Part shown: piece after piece, positions 49,828-58,346 of the stretch | How positions within the stretch are numbered: position 1 is the first letter of the stretch | How the letters are laid out: each line of letters starts with the position of its first letter | Assembly: GCA_963974055.1 (NCBI GenBank) | Contig: CAXBCP010000004.1 | Location: forward strand, 62,001-126,000 | Source of the DNA: CAXBCP01 sp963974055 | GTDB lineage: Bacteria > Pseudomonadota > Alphaproteobacteria > MPNO01 > UBA830 | Direction of reading: 5' to 3' | DNA length: 64,000 nucleotides | Notes under the pieces: model-generated | The model's database searches: none | What the model saw: the letters and a program-made list of their open reading frames with translations, nothing else | Told to the model about the DNA's origin: nothing | Program-made: the position numbers and the translations under genes

Positions 49828-50742
49828 TCACGATTGCGTGGCGGCGCGGATTTGCGCCATGCCATCGACGATATGCTCTGCGAAGACGGCGGGTGCGACC
49901 GGCAGGTTGCGCCCCCGCAACTGGCCGAGCACCAGGTTTGCCGCGGGTGTGTCGCGCCGGTCGATGGCCCGCACGACGATGTCCGAGCCGACCCCGGGCG
50001 CCACGGCGCCGACTTCGATCTGGAAGGATACAAGGCCCGAATGGATCACCGAGCGGCGCAACATCTCGAACGAGTTCGATTCGACCGCGACCTGAAACTG
50101 TATGCCGGTCCGGGCCGAAAACGCTTCCAGCAATTGACGTCCGCCGGTCGAACGGTCGGGCAGGGCTGCCGGAAAGGCCGCGCAACGGCGCAGACGCAGC
50201 GGCGATTCGGCAGCGAGCGGATGGTCGTGCGGTACCAGCGCGACAAGGCGTTGCTCCAGCGAAGCCAGTTGCTGGAACTGCATCAGTGGAACCGGGCTGA
50301 AAACGAGTACGAGGTCGACTTCGTAGGATGCGAGCGCCCGCTCCGCCTGTTCGTGGTCGACGACGCGGACTTCGAAATCGACCAGGGGGTAGTCCCGCCG
50401 GAACCTGCCGATCGCTTCGGGCATGAATTCCAGGGCGACGGCCTGGCTGCAGGCAATCCGGACGTGGCCGCGGCGCAGGCCCTTCAGGTCTTCGATCCCG
50501 GATCGGAGCCGTTCGGCCTCGGCAAGCTGGTGGCGGGCATGTCCGACAAAAAGCTCTCCGGCTGCGGTCAGGCGCATGCCGCGTGCCGTACGTTCGAACA
50601 GTTTTGCATCCAGCTCCGCTTCGAGATCCTGTATCCGCCGCGTTAATGCCGATGCAGTGAAATTCAGCTGTTCCGCCGCCCGTCGTACCGATCCGGCGCG
50701 CGCGACGGTATCGACCAGTTCCAGAACCCGCATATGGCGCAT
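49828..50742 (-). CDS. LysR-family transcriptional regulator
   Basis: A 304-residue LysR regulator. The helix-turn-helix is near residues 18-37 (GSVRRAAEQLNFTASALTRR), followed by the linker helix and effector domain ('GHVRIACSQAVALEFMPEAI' in part). ATG 50742 follows AAGGAGAGACGC; a frame reaching 50796 is longer but unsupported. It is divergent from the isochorismatase-led operon, and a T-N11-A dyad lies between. It is the obvious regulator of that operon; the effector is unknown. Confidence 0.9.
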   Translation of the reverse strand: MRHMRVLELVDTVARAGSVRRAAEQLNFTASALTRRIQDLEAELDAKLFERTARGMRLTAAGELFVGHARHQLAEAERLRSGIEDLKGLRRGHVRIACSQAVALEFMPEAIGRFRRDYPLVDFEVRVVDHEQAERALASYEVDLVLVFSPVPLMQFQQLASLEQRLVALVPHDHPLAAESPLRLRRCAAFPAALPDRSTGGRQLLEAFSARTGIQFQVAVESNSFEMLRRSVIHSGLVSFQIEVGAVAPGVGSDIVVRAIDRRDTPAANLVLGQLRGRNLPVAPAVFAEHIVDGMAQIRAATQS

Positions 50743-50778
50743 GCGTCTCTCCTTGATTGCTGAATGCCATGAAATAGA

Positions 50779-50799
50779 GCGTTGCTGTTTTGGCAACGC
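50779..50799. promoter_or_regulatory. LysR-type T-N11-A operator
   Basis: GCGTTGC and GCAACGC form perfect 7-bp arms around TGTTTTG. Inside is a T-N11-A match with dyad symmetry, the usual LysR box, 37 bases upstream of the LysR start in the 198-base divergent gap. Confidence 0.7.
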
Positions 50800-50940
50800 A
50801 TTGGAAGAATTATAGCATTAGGAGTCATCTCCTTGCATTCCTAGAATTACCGTCGCCGACGCATCTGATCGAAGGTGTCCGAGGTGGGTAGTGCCGTGTA
50901 TTTCTTATTATTATCAATATATTAGAGGAATCGTCGGAGA

Positions 50941-51690
50941 ATGTCCGACCAAGCCGATCGCCATATGAGTTTTGTCCGGCCCCTTCCGGTGCCCCGGCTG
51001 GCGACGTTTGCGGCGGATCCCGCGCCGGTCGATGTCGATCTCGCCCGTTCGGCGCTGGTGATCGTCGATATGCAGAACGATTTTATTCATCCCGACGGCT
51101 GGTTTCCGGCAAGCGGGATCGATCCCGCGCCGCTATCTGCGGCCGTCCCGGCGGTTGCCGTCCTGGCGGATACCGCGCGCCGTGCCGGTATGCCGGTCGT
51201 CTGGGTCAATTGGGGCGTGCGTCCCGACCGTGCCAATCTGCCGGACAGTTTCGTTGCGCGGGCCGCGAATGACGGCGCCCGTCCGACATATGCCGATCCG
51301 TCTCCGGCGGGGCAGGGACGAATCCTCGTTCGCGGCGACTGGGGCGCGGACGTCATAGACGAATTGCCGGTCGGCCCCGCGGACCTTGTCGTCAGCAAGC
51401 ACCGCCCCAGCGGGTTTCCGGATACGGAACTGGACAGCGTGTTGCGCCTGCGCGATCTGACCACGCTGTTTTTCGCCGGTGTGAACATCGACCGCTGCGT
51501 CCTGGCGACCCTGATCGATGCGAGCGCGCGCGGCTATGACTGTGTGCTGGTCGCGGACGCCTGCGCCACATCGTCGCCGCCGCATGTCACCGATGCCGTC
51601 TGCCACATCGTCCGGCTGCTCTACGGCGTGACGGCCAATTCATCCGATATCTGCCCCGCCATTGCGGGCGCGACAGCCGGCAAAAGTTAA
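50941..51690 (+). CDS. Isochorismatase-fold cysteine hydrolase (BiuH/RutB-like)
   Basis: A 249-residue cysteine hydrolase with the catalytic triad Asp43 (VIVDMQNDF), Lys153 (VVSKHRPSGF) and Cys186 (GVNIDRCVLATLIDA). The segment after the cysteine, 'ARGYDCVLVADACATSSP', resembles biuret and triuret hydrolases of this superfamily. RutB, which cleaves ureidoacrylate, has the same fold. Both chemistries fit a neighbour of a ring-opening amidohydrolase. It is the first gene of the LysR-linked operon. Confidence 0.83.
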   Translation: MSDQADRHMSFVRPLPVPRLATFAADPAPVDVDLARSALVIVDMQNDFIHPDGWFPASGIDPAPLSAAVPAVAVLADTARRAGMPVVWVNWGVRPDRANLPDSFVARAANDGARPTYADPSPAGQGRILVRGDWGADVIDELPVGPADLVVSKHRPSGFPDTELDSVLRLRDLTTLFFAGVNIDRCVLATLIDASARGYDCVLVADACATSSPPHVTDAVCHIVRLLYGVTANSSDICPAIAGATAGKS

Positions 51691-51716
51691 ACGACACGAA
51701 CGGGAAAACGAAAAGC

Positions 51717-52511
51717 ATGGATCTCAATCTGAAAGACCGGGTGGCCATCATCACCGGCCCCGCGAAGGGCATGGGCGCCGCGGTGAGCCGGCAGTTCGCG
51801 GCCGAGGGCTGCAGGCTTGTCCTGATCGGCCGCGACACGGCGGCGATCGAGCCGGTTGCGGACGAGGTGCGCAGCAAAGGCGGCGAAGCCGTGATCGGCG
51901 CCTGCGACATTACCGATTCCGACGCCTGCGAACAGGCGGCGGCCCTTGCCCGCGAGAGCTTCGGCGGGCGCATCGACATCCTCGTCAATATCGCCGGCGG
52001 GTCGGGGCCCATCGGCAAGACCGGGGCGGAAACGACCGCGGCGGAATTCGACGAGATCGTGACGCTCAACGTCAATGGCTGCTTCCATACCATACGCGCC
52101 GTCGCGCCGACGATGATCGACCAGAAATTCGGCAAAATCGTCAATGTCGGCGGCACTTTCGGGATGCGCGGGCGGGCCGGACGGCTCGCCTATTCGTCGT
52201 CGAAATGGGGATTGCGCGGCGTCACCAAGAGCTTCGCGCTCGAACTCGGGCCGAGCAATATCAACGTGAACTATGTCGCGCCGGGCATGGTCGACGGCCC
52301 CCGCTTCCGCGACAAGGTGTGCGCAAACATGGCGAAGCAGCGCGGTATCACGCCGGAAGAAGCGGCCGCCATACATGCAGAGGATTACGCCCTGCGCCGC
52401 ATCACCCAGGATACGGATGTCGCGAATGCGTGCCTGTTCTTCGCCAGCGATGTATCGCGCCAGATCACGGGCGCGGATCTCGCCGTCGACGGCGGCTGGG
52501 CGTCTCTCTGA
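51717..52511 (+). CDS. Short-chain dehydrogenase/reductase
   Basis: A 264-residue SDR. The cofactor motif is atypical: 'ITGPAKGMGAAVS' instead of TGxxxGIG. The catalytic Tyr and Lys are in 'AYSSSKWGL', with 'GGTFGMRGRAG' before. The C-terminus ends 'ITGADLAVDGGWASL'. It starts 26 bases after the hydrolase gene and is followed, after 22 bases, by the cyclic amidohydrolase. Substrate is unknown. Confidence 0.85.
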   Translation: MDLNLKDRVAIITGPAKGMGAAVSRQFAAEGCRLVLIGRDTAAIEPVADEVRSKGGEAVIGACDITDSDACEQAAALARESFGGRIDILVNIAGGSGPIGKTGAETTAAEFDEIVTLNVNGCFHTIRAVAPTMIDQKFGKIVNVGGTFGMRGRAGRLAYSSSKWGLRGVTKSFALELGPSNINVNYVAPGMVDGPRFRDKVCANMAKQRGITPEEAAAIHAEDYALRRITQDTDVANACLFFASDVSRQITGADLAVDGGWASL

Positions 52512-52533
52512 AAATCCGGGAAGGAAACGAATT

Positions 52534-53967
52534 ATGACGACGACTGCGGATCTGGTTATTTCGGGCGGCACGCTGGTTTTCCCCGATTCCGAGGTGACGG
52601 CGAGCATTGCCGTGAAAGACGGCAGGATCATCGCGATCGGCGCGGCGGACGCCATGCCGCCTGCCGATGACAGGCTCGATGCGACCGGTATGCATGTGCT
52701 GCCGGGTGCTATCGATTCCCATGTCCACTTCCGGGAGCCGGGATATACCCACAAGGAAGACTGGGGGTCCGGCACTGCCGCCGCCGCGATGGGGGGCGTG
52801 ACGACGGTGTTCGAAATGCCCAACGTCAACCCGCCGACCGGCACGGCCGAAACGCTCCGTCAGAAGCACGAACTTGCGGCAGAGAAAGCCCATGTCGATT
52901 TCGGCATATACGGCCTGCTGTCCGAACAGAACCTGGACGACCTGCCGGACCTGATCGCCGGCGGCATCATCGGGTTCAAGTGTTTCATGGGGAATACCTT
53001 CGGCGATCTGCCGGCGCCATCGACCGGCGCCATGCTCGAAGGGTTCGAATATGTCGCCCAGCACGGCTATCGCGTTGCGCTTCATGCCGAGACGGCATCG
53101 ATCATGGCGCGGCGCCAGACCCAGCTTGAAGCGGCAGGGCGGACCGACCCCCTGGCGCACCTTGCCGCCCGCCCGGCGGTGGTCGCGATCGAAGCGGTCG
53201 GCCGCGCCGCCGTGCTGTCCGAATGGACCGGCGCGCGCATTCACATTCTGCATATTTCGTCCGAGGACGAACTGCGCCCGCTGCGCGAAGCGAAAGCCCG
53301 CGGCGTCGATATCAGCGGCGAGACCTGCCCGCATTACCTGCTGCTGGATTCGGACGATTACGAACGGTGCGAAGGCGTCATCCGCGTCAACCCGCCGGTT
53401 CGCGAGCCGCATCACAAATCGTCGCTATGGTCGGCGCTTGCCGACGGCACGATCGACATGATCGCCACCGACCATGCGCCGCATGTGCCGGAGGAAAAAC
53501 AGCGCGACAGCATCTGGACCTGCGATTGCGGTTTCCCGGGGGTCGAAACACAGATGCCGCTGATGCTGAGCGAGGTTGCCGCCGGCCGTATATCGATTCA
53601 GGACTACGTGCGCTGGACCGCCTACAACCCTGCCAATCGCTGGGGCCTTTATCCGCGGAAGGGCGCGCTTCAGCCCGGCGCCGAAGCGGATATCGTCATT
53701 GTCGACCTGAACCGCGAGGAAGTCATCGTCGATGAAAGCCTGCATTCGCGGGCGAAAATCACGCCGTGGGACGGCCGTCCGGTCAAGGGCGTGCCCGTGC
53801 ATACGCTGGTGCGCGGACGGTTCGTGATGCGCGACCGCGTGCTGAACGACGCGGCGCGCGGCTGGGGCCAGTCCGTGCATTCGATCCAGAAGATGCCGCC
53901 GCCGGAGCCGAAACATACAGACGAAACGATCGCGGTACAGACCGGTCCCGGCCCCTGGTCGGTGTAG
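52534..53967 (+). CDS. Allantoinase/dihydropyrimidinase-type cyclic amidohydrolase
   Basis: A 477-residue amidohydrolase. Metal ligands are His63 and His65 (DSHVHFREPGYTHKED), carboxylated Lys149 (IIGFKCFMGN), histidines in 'ALHAET' and 'ILHISS', and Asp in 'IATDHAPH'. 'ETCPHYL' is typical of the dihydroorotase/allantoinase branch. ATG 52534 follows GGAAGGAAACG. It should hydrolyse a cyclic ureide or imide; allantoin, hydantoin or dihydropyrimidine are all possible. Confidence 0.86.
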   Translation: MTTTADLVISGGTLVFPDSEVTASIAVKDGRIIAIGAADAMPPADDRLDATGMHVLPGAIDSHVHFREPGYTHKEDWGSGTAAAAMGGVTTVFEMPNVNPPTGTAETLRQKHELAAEKAHVDFGIYGLLSEQNLDDLPDLIAGGIIGFKCFMGNTFGDLPAPSTGAMLEGFEYVAQHGYRVALHAETASIMARRQTQLEAAGRTDPLAHLAARPAVVAIEAVGRAAVLSEWTGARIHILHISSEDELRPLREAKARGVDISGETCPHYLLLDSDDYERCEGVIRVNPPVREPHHKSSLWSALADGTIDMIATDHAPHVPEEKQRDSIWTCDCGFPGVETQMPLMLSEVAAGRISIQDYVRWTAYNPANRWGLYPRKGALQPGAEADIVIVDLNREEVIVDESLHSRAKITPWDGRPVKGVPVHTLVRGRFVMRDRVLNDAARGWGQSVHSIQKMPPPEPKHTDETIAVQTGPGPWSV

Positions 53968-54000
53968 GCCTGCCGTGAACAGTCCCACGCCGAAATTGTC

Positions 54001-55119
54001 ATGCCGCTAGCCCGTATCCACCGCATTGCCGCCGCGGCACCGGACGACATGTCGGGAATCGAGGCGGCCATTGCGTCCGGCGGGCTCAACCCGGGCGGGG
54101 TCATCGCGGTATTCGGCAAGACCGAGGGCAACGGCCTCGTGAATGATTTTTCACGCGGTTTTGCCGTTCAGTCGCTGCGCCTGCTTTTCGAAAAGTACCT
54201 GGCCGCCGCCGATGCAGCGGCGATCTGTTCGGTCATGTCGGGCGGGACCGAAGGCGGGCTCTCGCCGCACTGGCTGGTGCTGGAACGGATCGATGGTCCC
54301 GGCGATCGCGCCGATACTGGACCTGCCCTTGCCATCGGCAGAGCGCATACCGCCGACCTTGCGGCGGAACATCTCGGGCGCCCCGAACAGATCGACTTGG
54401 TCGCCGCCGGCGTCGCCGACGCGATGCAGGAAGCCGGAATCGCGGATCCCGGCGAAGTTCACTTCGTCCAGATAAAGTGCCCGCTTCTGACCGCCCGGCG
54501 GATTGCCGCCGCCGAATCCCGGGGGCGGACCGTCGCGCTGCGCGACACGCTCAAATCGATGGGCGCGTCGCGCGGTGCCAGCGCGCTCGGTGTCGCCGTC
54601 GCGCTTGGCGAAATCGACCGCGCTGAGATAACGCCGGACCGCATCGTGAACGATCCGTCGCTGTGGTCGGGCCGCGCCAGCACGTCATCGGGCATAGAAC
54701 TGATGAACCATGAAATCGTGGTCCTCGGCATGTCGGCCGCATGGTCGGGGTCGCTCGCGATCGACCACGCGGTGATGGCGAGCGGAATAGATACCGAACC
54801 GGTCCGCGCGGCGCTGGGCCGTCTCGGGCTGAACACTGACGGACAGCTTTCCCCGGCCGACCGGTCTCGGCTCGTCGCGCTGCTGGCCAAGGCAGAAGCC
54901 AGCCGCAACGGGTTGATCGGCGACAGACGCCATACCATGAACGACGATTCCGACATTTCATCGACCCGCCACGCGCGGGGTTTCGTTGCAGGCGCCCTTG
55001 GCGGCCTTGTCGGTCATACGGAAATTTTCGTTTCGGGTGGTGCGGAACACCAGGGCCCGGACGGCGGCGGGCCGGTCGCGGTAATCGTCGATAAATCCGG
55101 AGGAAACGAACATGACTGA
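54001..55119 (+). CDS. Ring-opening amidohydrolase (barbiturase/cyanuric acid hydrolase family)
   Basis: A 372-residue protein of the rare AtzD/barbiturase family, built of three similar domains each giving a Lys-Ser pair. The expected residues are Lys40 with Ser80 (FGKTEGN; MSGGTEGG), Lys159 with Ser230 (QIKCPLLT; STSSGIEL) and Lys297 with Ser345 (LLAKAEASR; VSGGAEHQGP), close to AtzD positions. These enzymes open only cyclic imides such as cyanuric acid or barbituric acid. Which one applies here is not decided by what I can see. It overlaps the M20 gene by 8 bases. Confidence 0.9.
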   Translation: MPLARIHRIAAAAPDDMSGIEAAIASGGLNPGGVIAVFGKTEGNGLVNDFSRGFAVQSLRLLFEKYLAAADAAAICSVMSGGTEGGLSPHWLVLERIDGPGDRADTGPALAIGRAHTADLAAEHLGRPEQIDLVAAGVADAMQEAGIADPGEVHFVQIKCPLLTARRIAAAESRGRTVALRDTLKSMGASRGASALGVAVALGEIDRAEITPDRIVNDPSLWSGRASTSSGIELMNHEIVVLGMSAAWSGSLAIDHAVMASGIDTEPVRAALGRLGLNTDGQLSPADRSRLVALLAKAEASRNGLIGDRRHTMNDDSDISSTRHARGFVAGALGGLVGHTEIFVSGGAEHQGPDGGGPVAVIVDKSGGNEHD

Positions 55120-56353
55120 TTCCATCGCCGCCTTTCTCGACGCCGAGCAGGATCGCCAGACAGGCTTTCTCGCCGAACTGGTGAAAATCCCCACCGACAA
55201 TCCTCCCGGCGATTGTGCGGCCCATGCGGAACGCGCCCGGGCATTGCTGCAGGATTTGGGTTTCGAAGTTGAAGCGCATCCGGTTCCCGAAATGAATGTC
55301 CGTGCGGCAGGCATGAAATCCGTAACAAACCTGATTGTCCGTCACCGGTTCGGCGATGGCCCGACGATTGCGCTCAACGCCCATGGCGATGTGGTGCCGC
55401 CCGGGCTCGGCTGGTCGCACGATCCCTATGGTGCCGAGATCGAGGAATCGGAGGATGGAAAACGCATGTTCGGCCGGGGCGCCGCCGTCTCCAAGTCTGA
55501 TTTTGCGAGCTACGCCTGGGCGCTGCTGGCGCTTCGGTGTGAAGCGGAACAGGGCGCAGAATATGCAGGGACCGTAGAGCTTCACTTCACGTACGATGAA
55601 GAAATCGGCGGCACGGTCGGCCCGCAATGGATACTGGAACAGGGGCTCTCGGAGCCGGACTATGTTATCTGCGCCGGGTTTTCGCATGCGATCATTACCG
55701 CCCATAACGGGTGTCTGCATCTCGAATTGACGGTGACCGGAAAGATCGGTCATGCCGCCGAACCCGATAGGGCGGTCGATGCGCTGCAGGTGACGAATTC
55801 GGTGCTATCGGCCCTGTACGACCATCGGGACGAACTGGCCCGCATCCGCTCGACGGTGCCTGGAATCGTCTCTCCGACGCTGGTCGTCGGCACGATCGAA
55901 GGCGGAATCAATACGAACGTCGTTCCCGACCGGGTGACGCTGCGCGTCGACCGGCGGGTGCTGCCCGAAGAATCGATCGACGTTGTGGAACAGGAACTGG
56001 GCGATCTTGTGCATCGCGTGGTCGGCATTTATCCGGGCGCGGGCGTGTCGGTCCAGCGCATCATGTCGGCGCGTCCTTTGTCGCCGCAGCCCGGCTGGGA
56101 GAAAATCGCCGAGGCCCTGCGCCGGCACGCCGCCGCTTTGACCGGCGAAGAGGTGCCGTATGTCGGCGCAAAGCTGTTTACTGATGCCCGTCTCTATTCG
56201 GAGAAAGGGATACCGGTCGTGCTCTACGGTGCCGGCCCGCGCACGCTCGGCGAGGCCGGCGGGCATAACAGTGATGAAAATCTCGATCTTGCGGACCTGC
56301 GCCTCGGAACCGAGGTTGTCGCCCGGGCGGTGGCCGACCTGTTGACGCCCTAG
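55112..56353 (+). CDS. M20-family amidohydrolase (ArgE/DapE/carbamoylase-like)
   Basis: A 413-residue di-zinc M20 enzyme. The first ligand is in 'LNAHGDVVPPG', the bridging Asp in 'GRGAAVSKSDFASY', the catalytic Glu pair in 'TYDEEIGGTVGP' and a C-terminal His in 'EAGGHNSDENLD'. A dimerisation lid occupies about residues 190-310. It overlaps the previous gene by 8 bases and the convergent molybdenum hydroxylase operon by 4. It may remove a carbamoyl or acyl group from a ring-opened intermediate. Confidence 0.85.
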   Translation: MTDSIAAFLDAEQDRQTGFLAELVKIPTDNPPGDCAAHAERARALLQDLGFEVEAHPVPEMNVRAAGMKSVTNLIVRHRFGDGPTIALNAHGDVVPPGLGWSHDPYGAEIEESEDGKRMFGRGAAVSKSDFASYAWALLALRCEAEQGAEYAGTVELHFTYDEEIGGTVGPQWILEQGLSEPDYVICAGFSHAIITAHNGCLHLELTVTGKIGHAAEPDRAVDALQVTNSVLSALYDHRDELARIRSTVPGIVSPTLVVGTIEGGINTNVVPDRVTLRVDRRVLPEESIDVVEQELGDLVHRVVGIYPGAGVSVQRIMSARPLSPQPGWEKIAEALRRHAAALTGEEVPYVGAKLFTDARLYSEKGIPVVLYGAGPRTLGEAGGHNSDENLDLADLRLGTEVVARAVADLLTP

Positions 56354-57537
56354 TCGGGCTGACGGGCCGTCAGGGCGCGTTTCAGCAGGCCGAAAAGAGA
56401 CCGTAACAGCAGGGAAAACCCGCCGATAGTCGCGGTTCCGAGGTCTTCGGGAAGGTCGGCGCCGGTCGCCCGCGCCGCCAGCGCAACGGAAATATCCGCC
56501 AGTAACCGGTCGGCGATTTCGGCGACCAGGGCCGGGCGTCCGAACTGGGCGAGCGGCCCGTTGAGCCGGTAAACCATATTCAGTTCGAGCGTGGACCGCC
56601 CCGCCCGGTTTTCGGTAAGCGTGAAATCGAGGCATCCTTCGAGACTGGACCGGCTGAGCGCGTCCTGTCCCCTGCCCACGACCTGTCCCGTCCGCGCCGC
56701 ATCATCAAGCGCAAGCGCTGCCGTCCCCCGGAAGGTCGCCTTCATCGGGCCGACGTGGACTTCGCAGACCCCATCGAACATGCCGTTCTTCGGCGATGTC
56801 TCGAGCCTGGCGCCGGGAATGCAGGAAACGACTTTTTCCGGATCCTGCAAAATTTTCCAGACGTTATCGACCGGCGCGTCGAGGTCAAGCCGGCGTGGAA
56901 TCGTAACGCCGGTGCTCAACGATTCGCGGGTCGGCAGGGAACCGTCGGTCGGCGCTGCCGGAGACGTGCCTGCATGAGATTCGGCTGAAACTTGGGGCTT
57001 CCCCACGCCGGCAGGCCCTGTAGCAATCGGCCGGTGTCGGCGCGGGGCCGGTACGAGCTGCGCCGCCGGCGGGTCGTTCGCCAGGACCTCGGCGATCGCA
57101 GCGACAATCCCGGCATAGCCGGTGCATCGGCACAGATTGCCCGACAGTTCGCGGCGGATGGCCGCTTCGTCCGAATCGGGCGCGCGGCGGACGATATCGT
57201 ATGCGGTCGCCAGCATGCCGGGGGTGCAATACCCGCATTGCAGCCCGTGCTTGCTTGAAAACGCCTCGCGAATACGCGTCATGAGCGGATCGTCGCCGAA
57301 TCCCTCCACCGTCCGGATATCGGCTTCCTGGCAGGAAACCGCCAGGGTGATGCAGGACCGGACGGGCCGGCCGTCGATCATCAGGGTGCATGCGCCGCAG
57401 ACTCCCTGTTCGCAGCCGAGATGTGTGCCGGTAAGCAGCAGTTCCTCGCGCAGGAAGTCGGCGAGGTGGGTCCGCGGCTCGGCGCTGCCGGTCACGGTCC
57501 GGTCGTTCACGGTAAGCGTAATGTCGGAATAGCTCAT
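56350..57537 (-). CDS. Molybdenum hydroxylase 2Fe-2S subunit fused to a CoxG domain
   Basis: A 395-residue fusion. Residues 1-155 are a CoxS/XdhA-type two-cluster subunit with Cys42, 47, 50 and 62 and Cys101, 104, 136 and 138 (QCGYCTPGM; GNLCRCTGYAG). A Pro/Ala/Ser linker (about 156-212) leads to a CoxG/SRPBCC domain (about 213-365: 'IPRRLDLDAPVDNVWKIL', 'CIPGARLE') and a hydrophobic C-terminus (about 371-388) that may bind the membrane. CoxG is usually a separate protein. ATG 57537 overlaps the FAD-subunit stop (ATGA). The frame continuing upstream to 58446 is not coding. Confidence 0.87.
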   Translation of the reverse strand: MSYSDITLTVNDRTVTGSAEPRTHLADFLREELLLTGTHLGCEQGVCGACTLMIDGRPVRSCITLAVSCQEADIRTVEGFGDDPLMTRIREAFSSKHGLQCGYCTPGMLATAYDIVRRAPDSDEAAIRRELSGNLCRCTGYAGIVAAIAEVLANDPPAAQLVPAPRRHRPIATGPAGVGKPQVSAESHAGTSPAAPTDGSLPTRESLSTGVTIPRRLDLDAPVDNVWKILQDPEKVVSCIPGARLETSPKNGMFDGVCEVHVGPMKATFRGTAALALDDAARTGQVVGRGQDALSRSSLEGCLDFTLTENRAGRSTLELNMVYRLNGPLAQFGRPALVAEIADRLLADISVALAARATGADLPEDLGTATIGGFSLLLRSLFGLLKRALTARQPD

Positions 57538-58346
57538 GCGTCCTGTGTCTCCTCGCCATGGGCGCGCGCCAGGGCGCGTTCGAGTGCCGCGACATGCATC
57601 GCGGTCGATTGCAGCGGCCGGCCCGCGAGCGCCTGCGCCACGCTGTCCGCCGCACTGACCCGTCCTTCGATCAGGCCTTCGGGGTCGGGCAGAACGGCGG
57701 GCGGCCCGCCGAGCGCGCCGAGCGCGCAGCGGTACCGCCTGTTTTCGGGGTCGATCAGCACGGCGGCGCTGGCCTTGGCGAATTCGCCGACCTGGCGCAT
57801 GAATTTCCAGTATCCCCATTGTGCGGACGGGCCCGGGCGCGGCACTTCGACGGCGACCAGCAATTCCCGTTCGGCGAGATCCGTGGCGTAGGGGCCGGTA
57901 ATAAACCGGTCCAGCGGAACGCGCCGCTCGCCGTCCGGACCTGCGACAATCGCGGTCGCGCACAGGCCGGTCATCACGATGACCCAGTCCGCCGCCGGGT
58001 CCGCATGGGCAAGGCTGCCGCCGATAGTGCCGCGGTTGCGCACGGCGCGGTGGGCGATGTTGCGCGCTGCGGCCTGCATCCAGCCACTCGTGGGGTCGGG
58101 CACCTCGCCGTCCTCGATCTCGGCATGGGTGGTGGCCGCGCCGAAACGGATATGATCGGGGCTTTCGGTGATCGCCCGCAATTCCGGCACGGTTGCGATA
58201 TCGATCAGCCGGGCGGGCCGGGCAAGCCGCAGGTTCATCATCGGCCCGAGAGACTGGTTGCCGGCCATCGGCTTGTCGCCGGGTTCGGGGAGAAACGCCT
58301 GCGCCAGGGTATCTGCGCGCGCGAAGTCGAATGCAGCTGCTTTCAT
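57534..58346 (-). CDS. Molybdenum hydroxylase FAD subunit
   Basis: A 270-residue CoxM-like subunit. FAD-binding motifs are 'MAGNQSLGPMMNLRL' (about 27-41) and 'RNRGTIGGSLAHADPAADW' (about 103-121). It overlaps the large-subunit gene and the 2Fe-2S gene by 4 bases each. It passes electrons from the iron-sulfur clusters to the final acceptor. Confidence 0.9.
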   Translation of the reverse strand: MKAAAFDFARADTLAQAFLPEPGDKPMAGNQSLGPMMNLRLARPARLIDIATVPELRAITESPDHIRFGAATTHAEIEDGEVPDPTSGWMQAAARNIAHRAVRNRGTIGGSLAHADPAADWVIVMTGLCATAIVAGPDGERRVPLDRFITGPYATDLAERELLVAVEVPRPGPSAQWGYWKFMRQVGEFAKASAAVLIDPENRRYRCALGALGGPPAVLPDPEGLIEGRVSAADSVAQALAGRPLQSTAMHVAALERALARAHGEETQDA

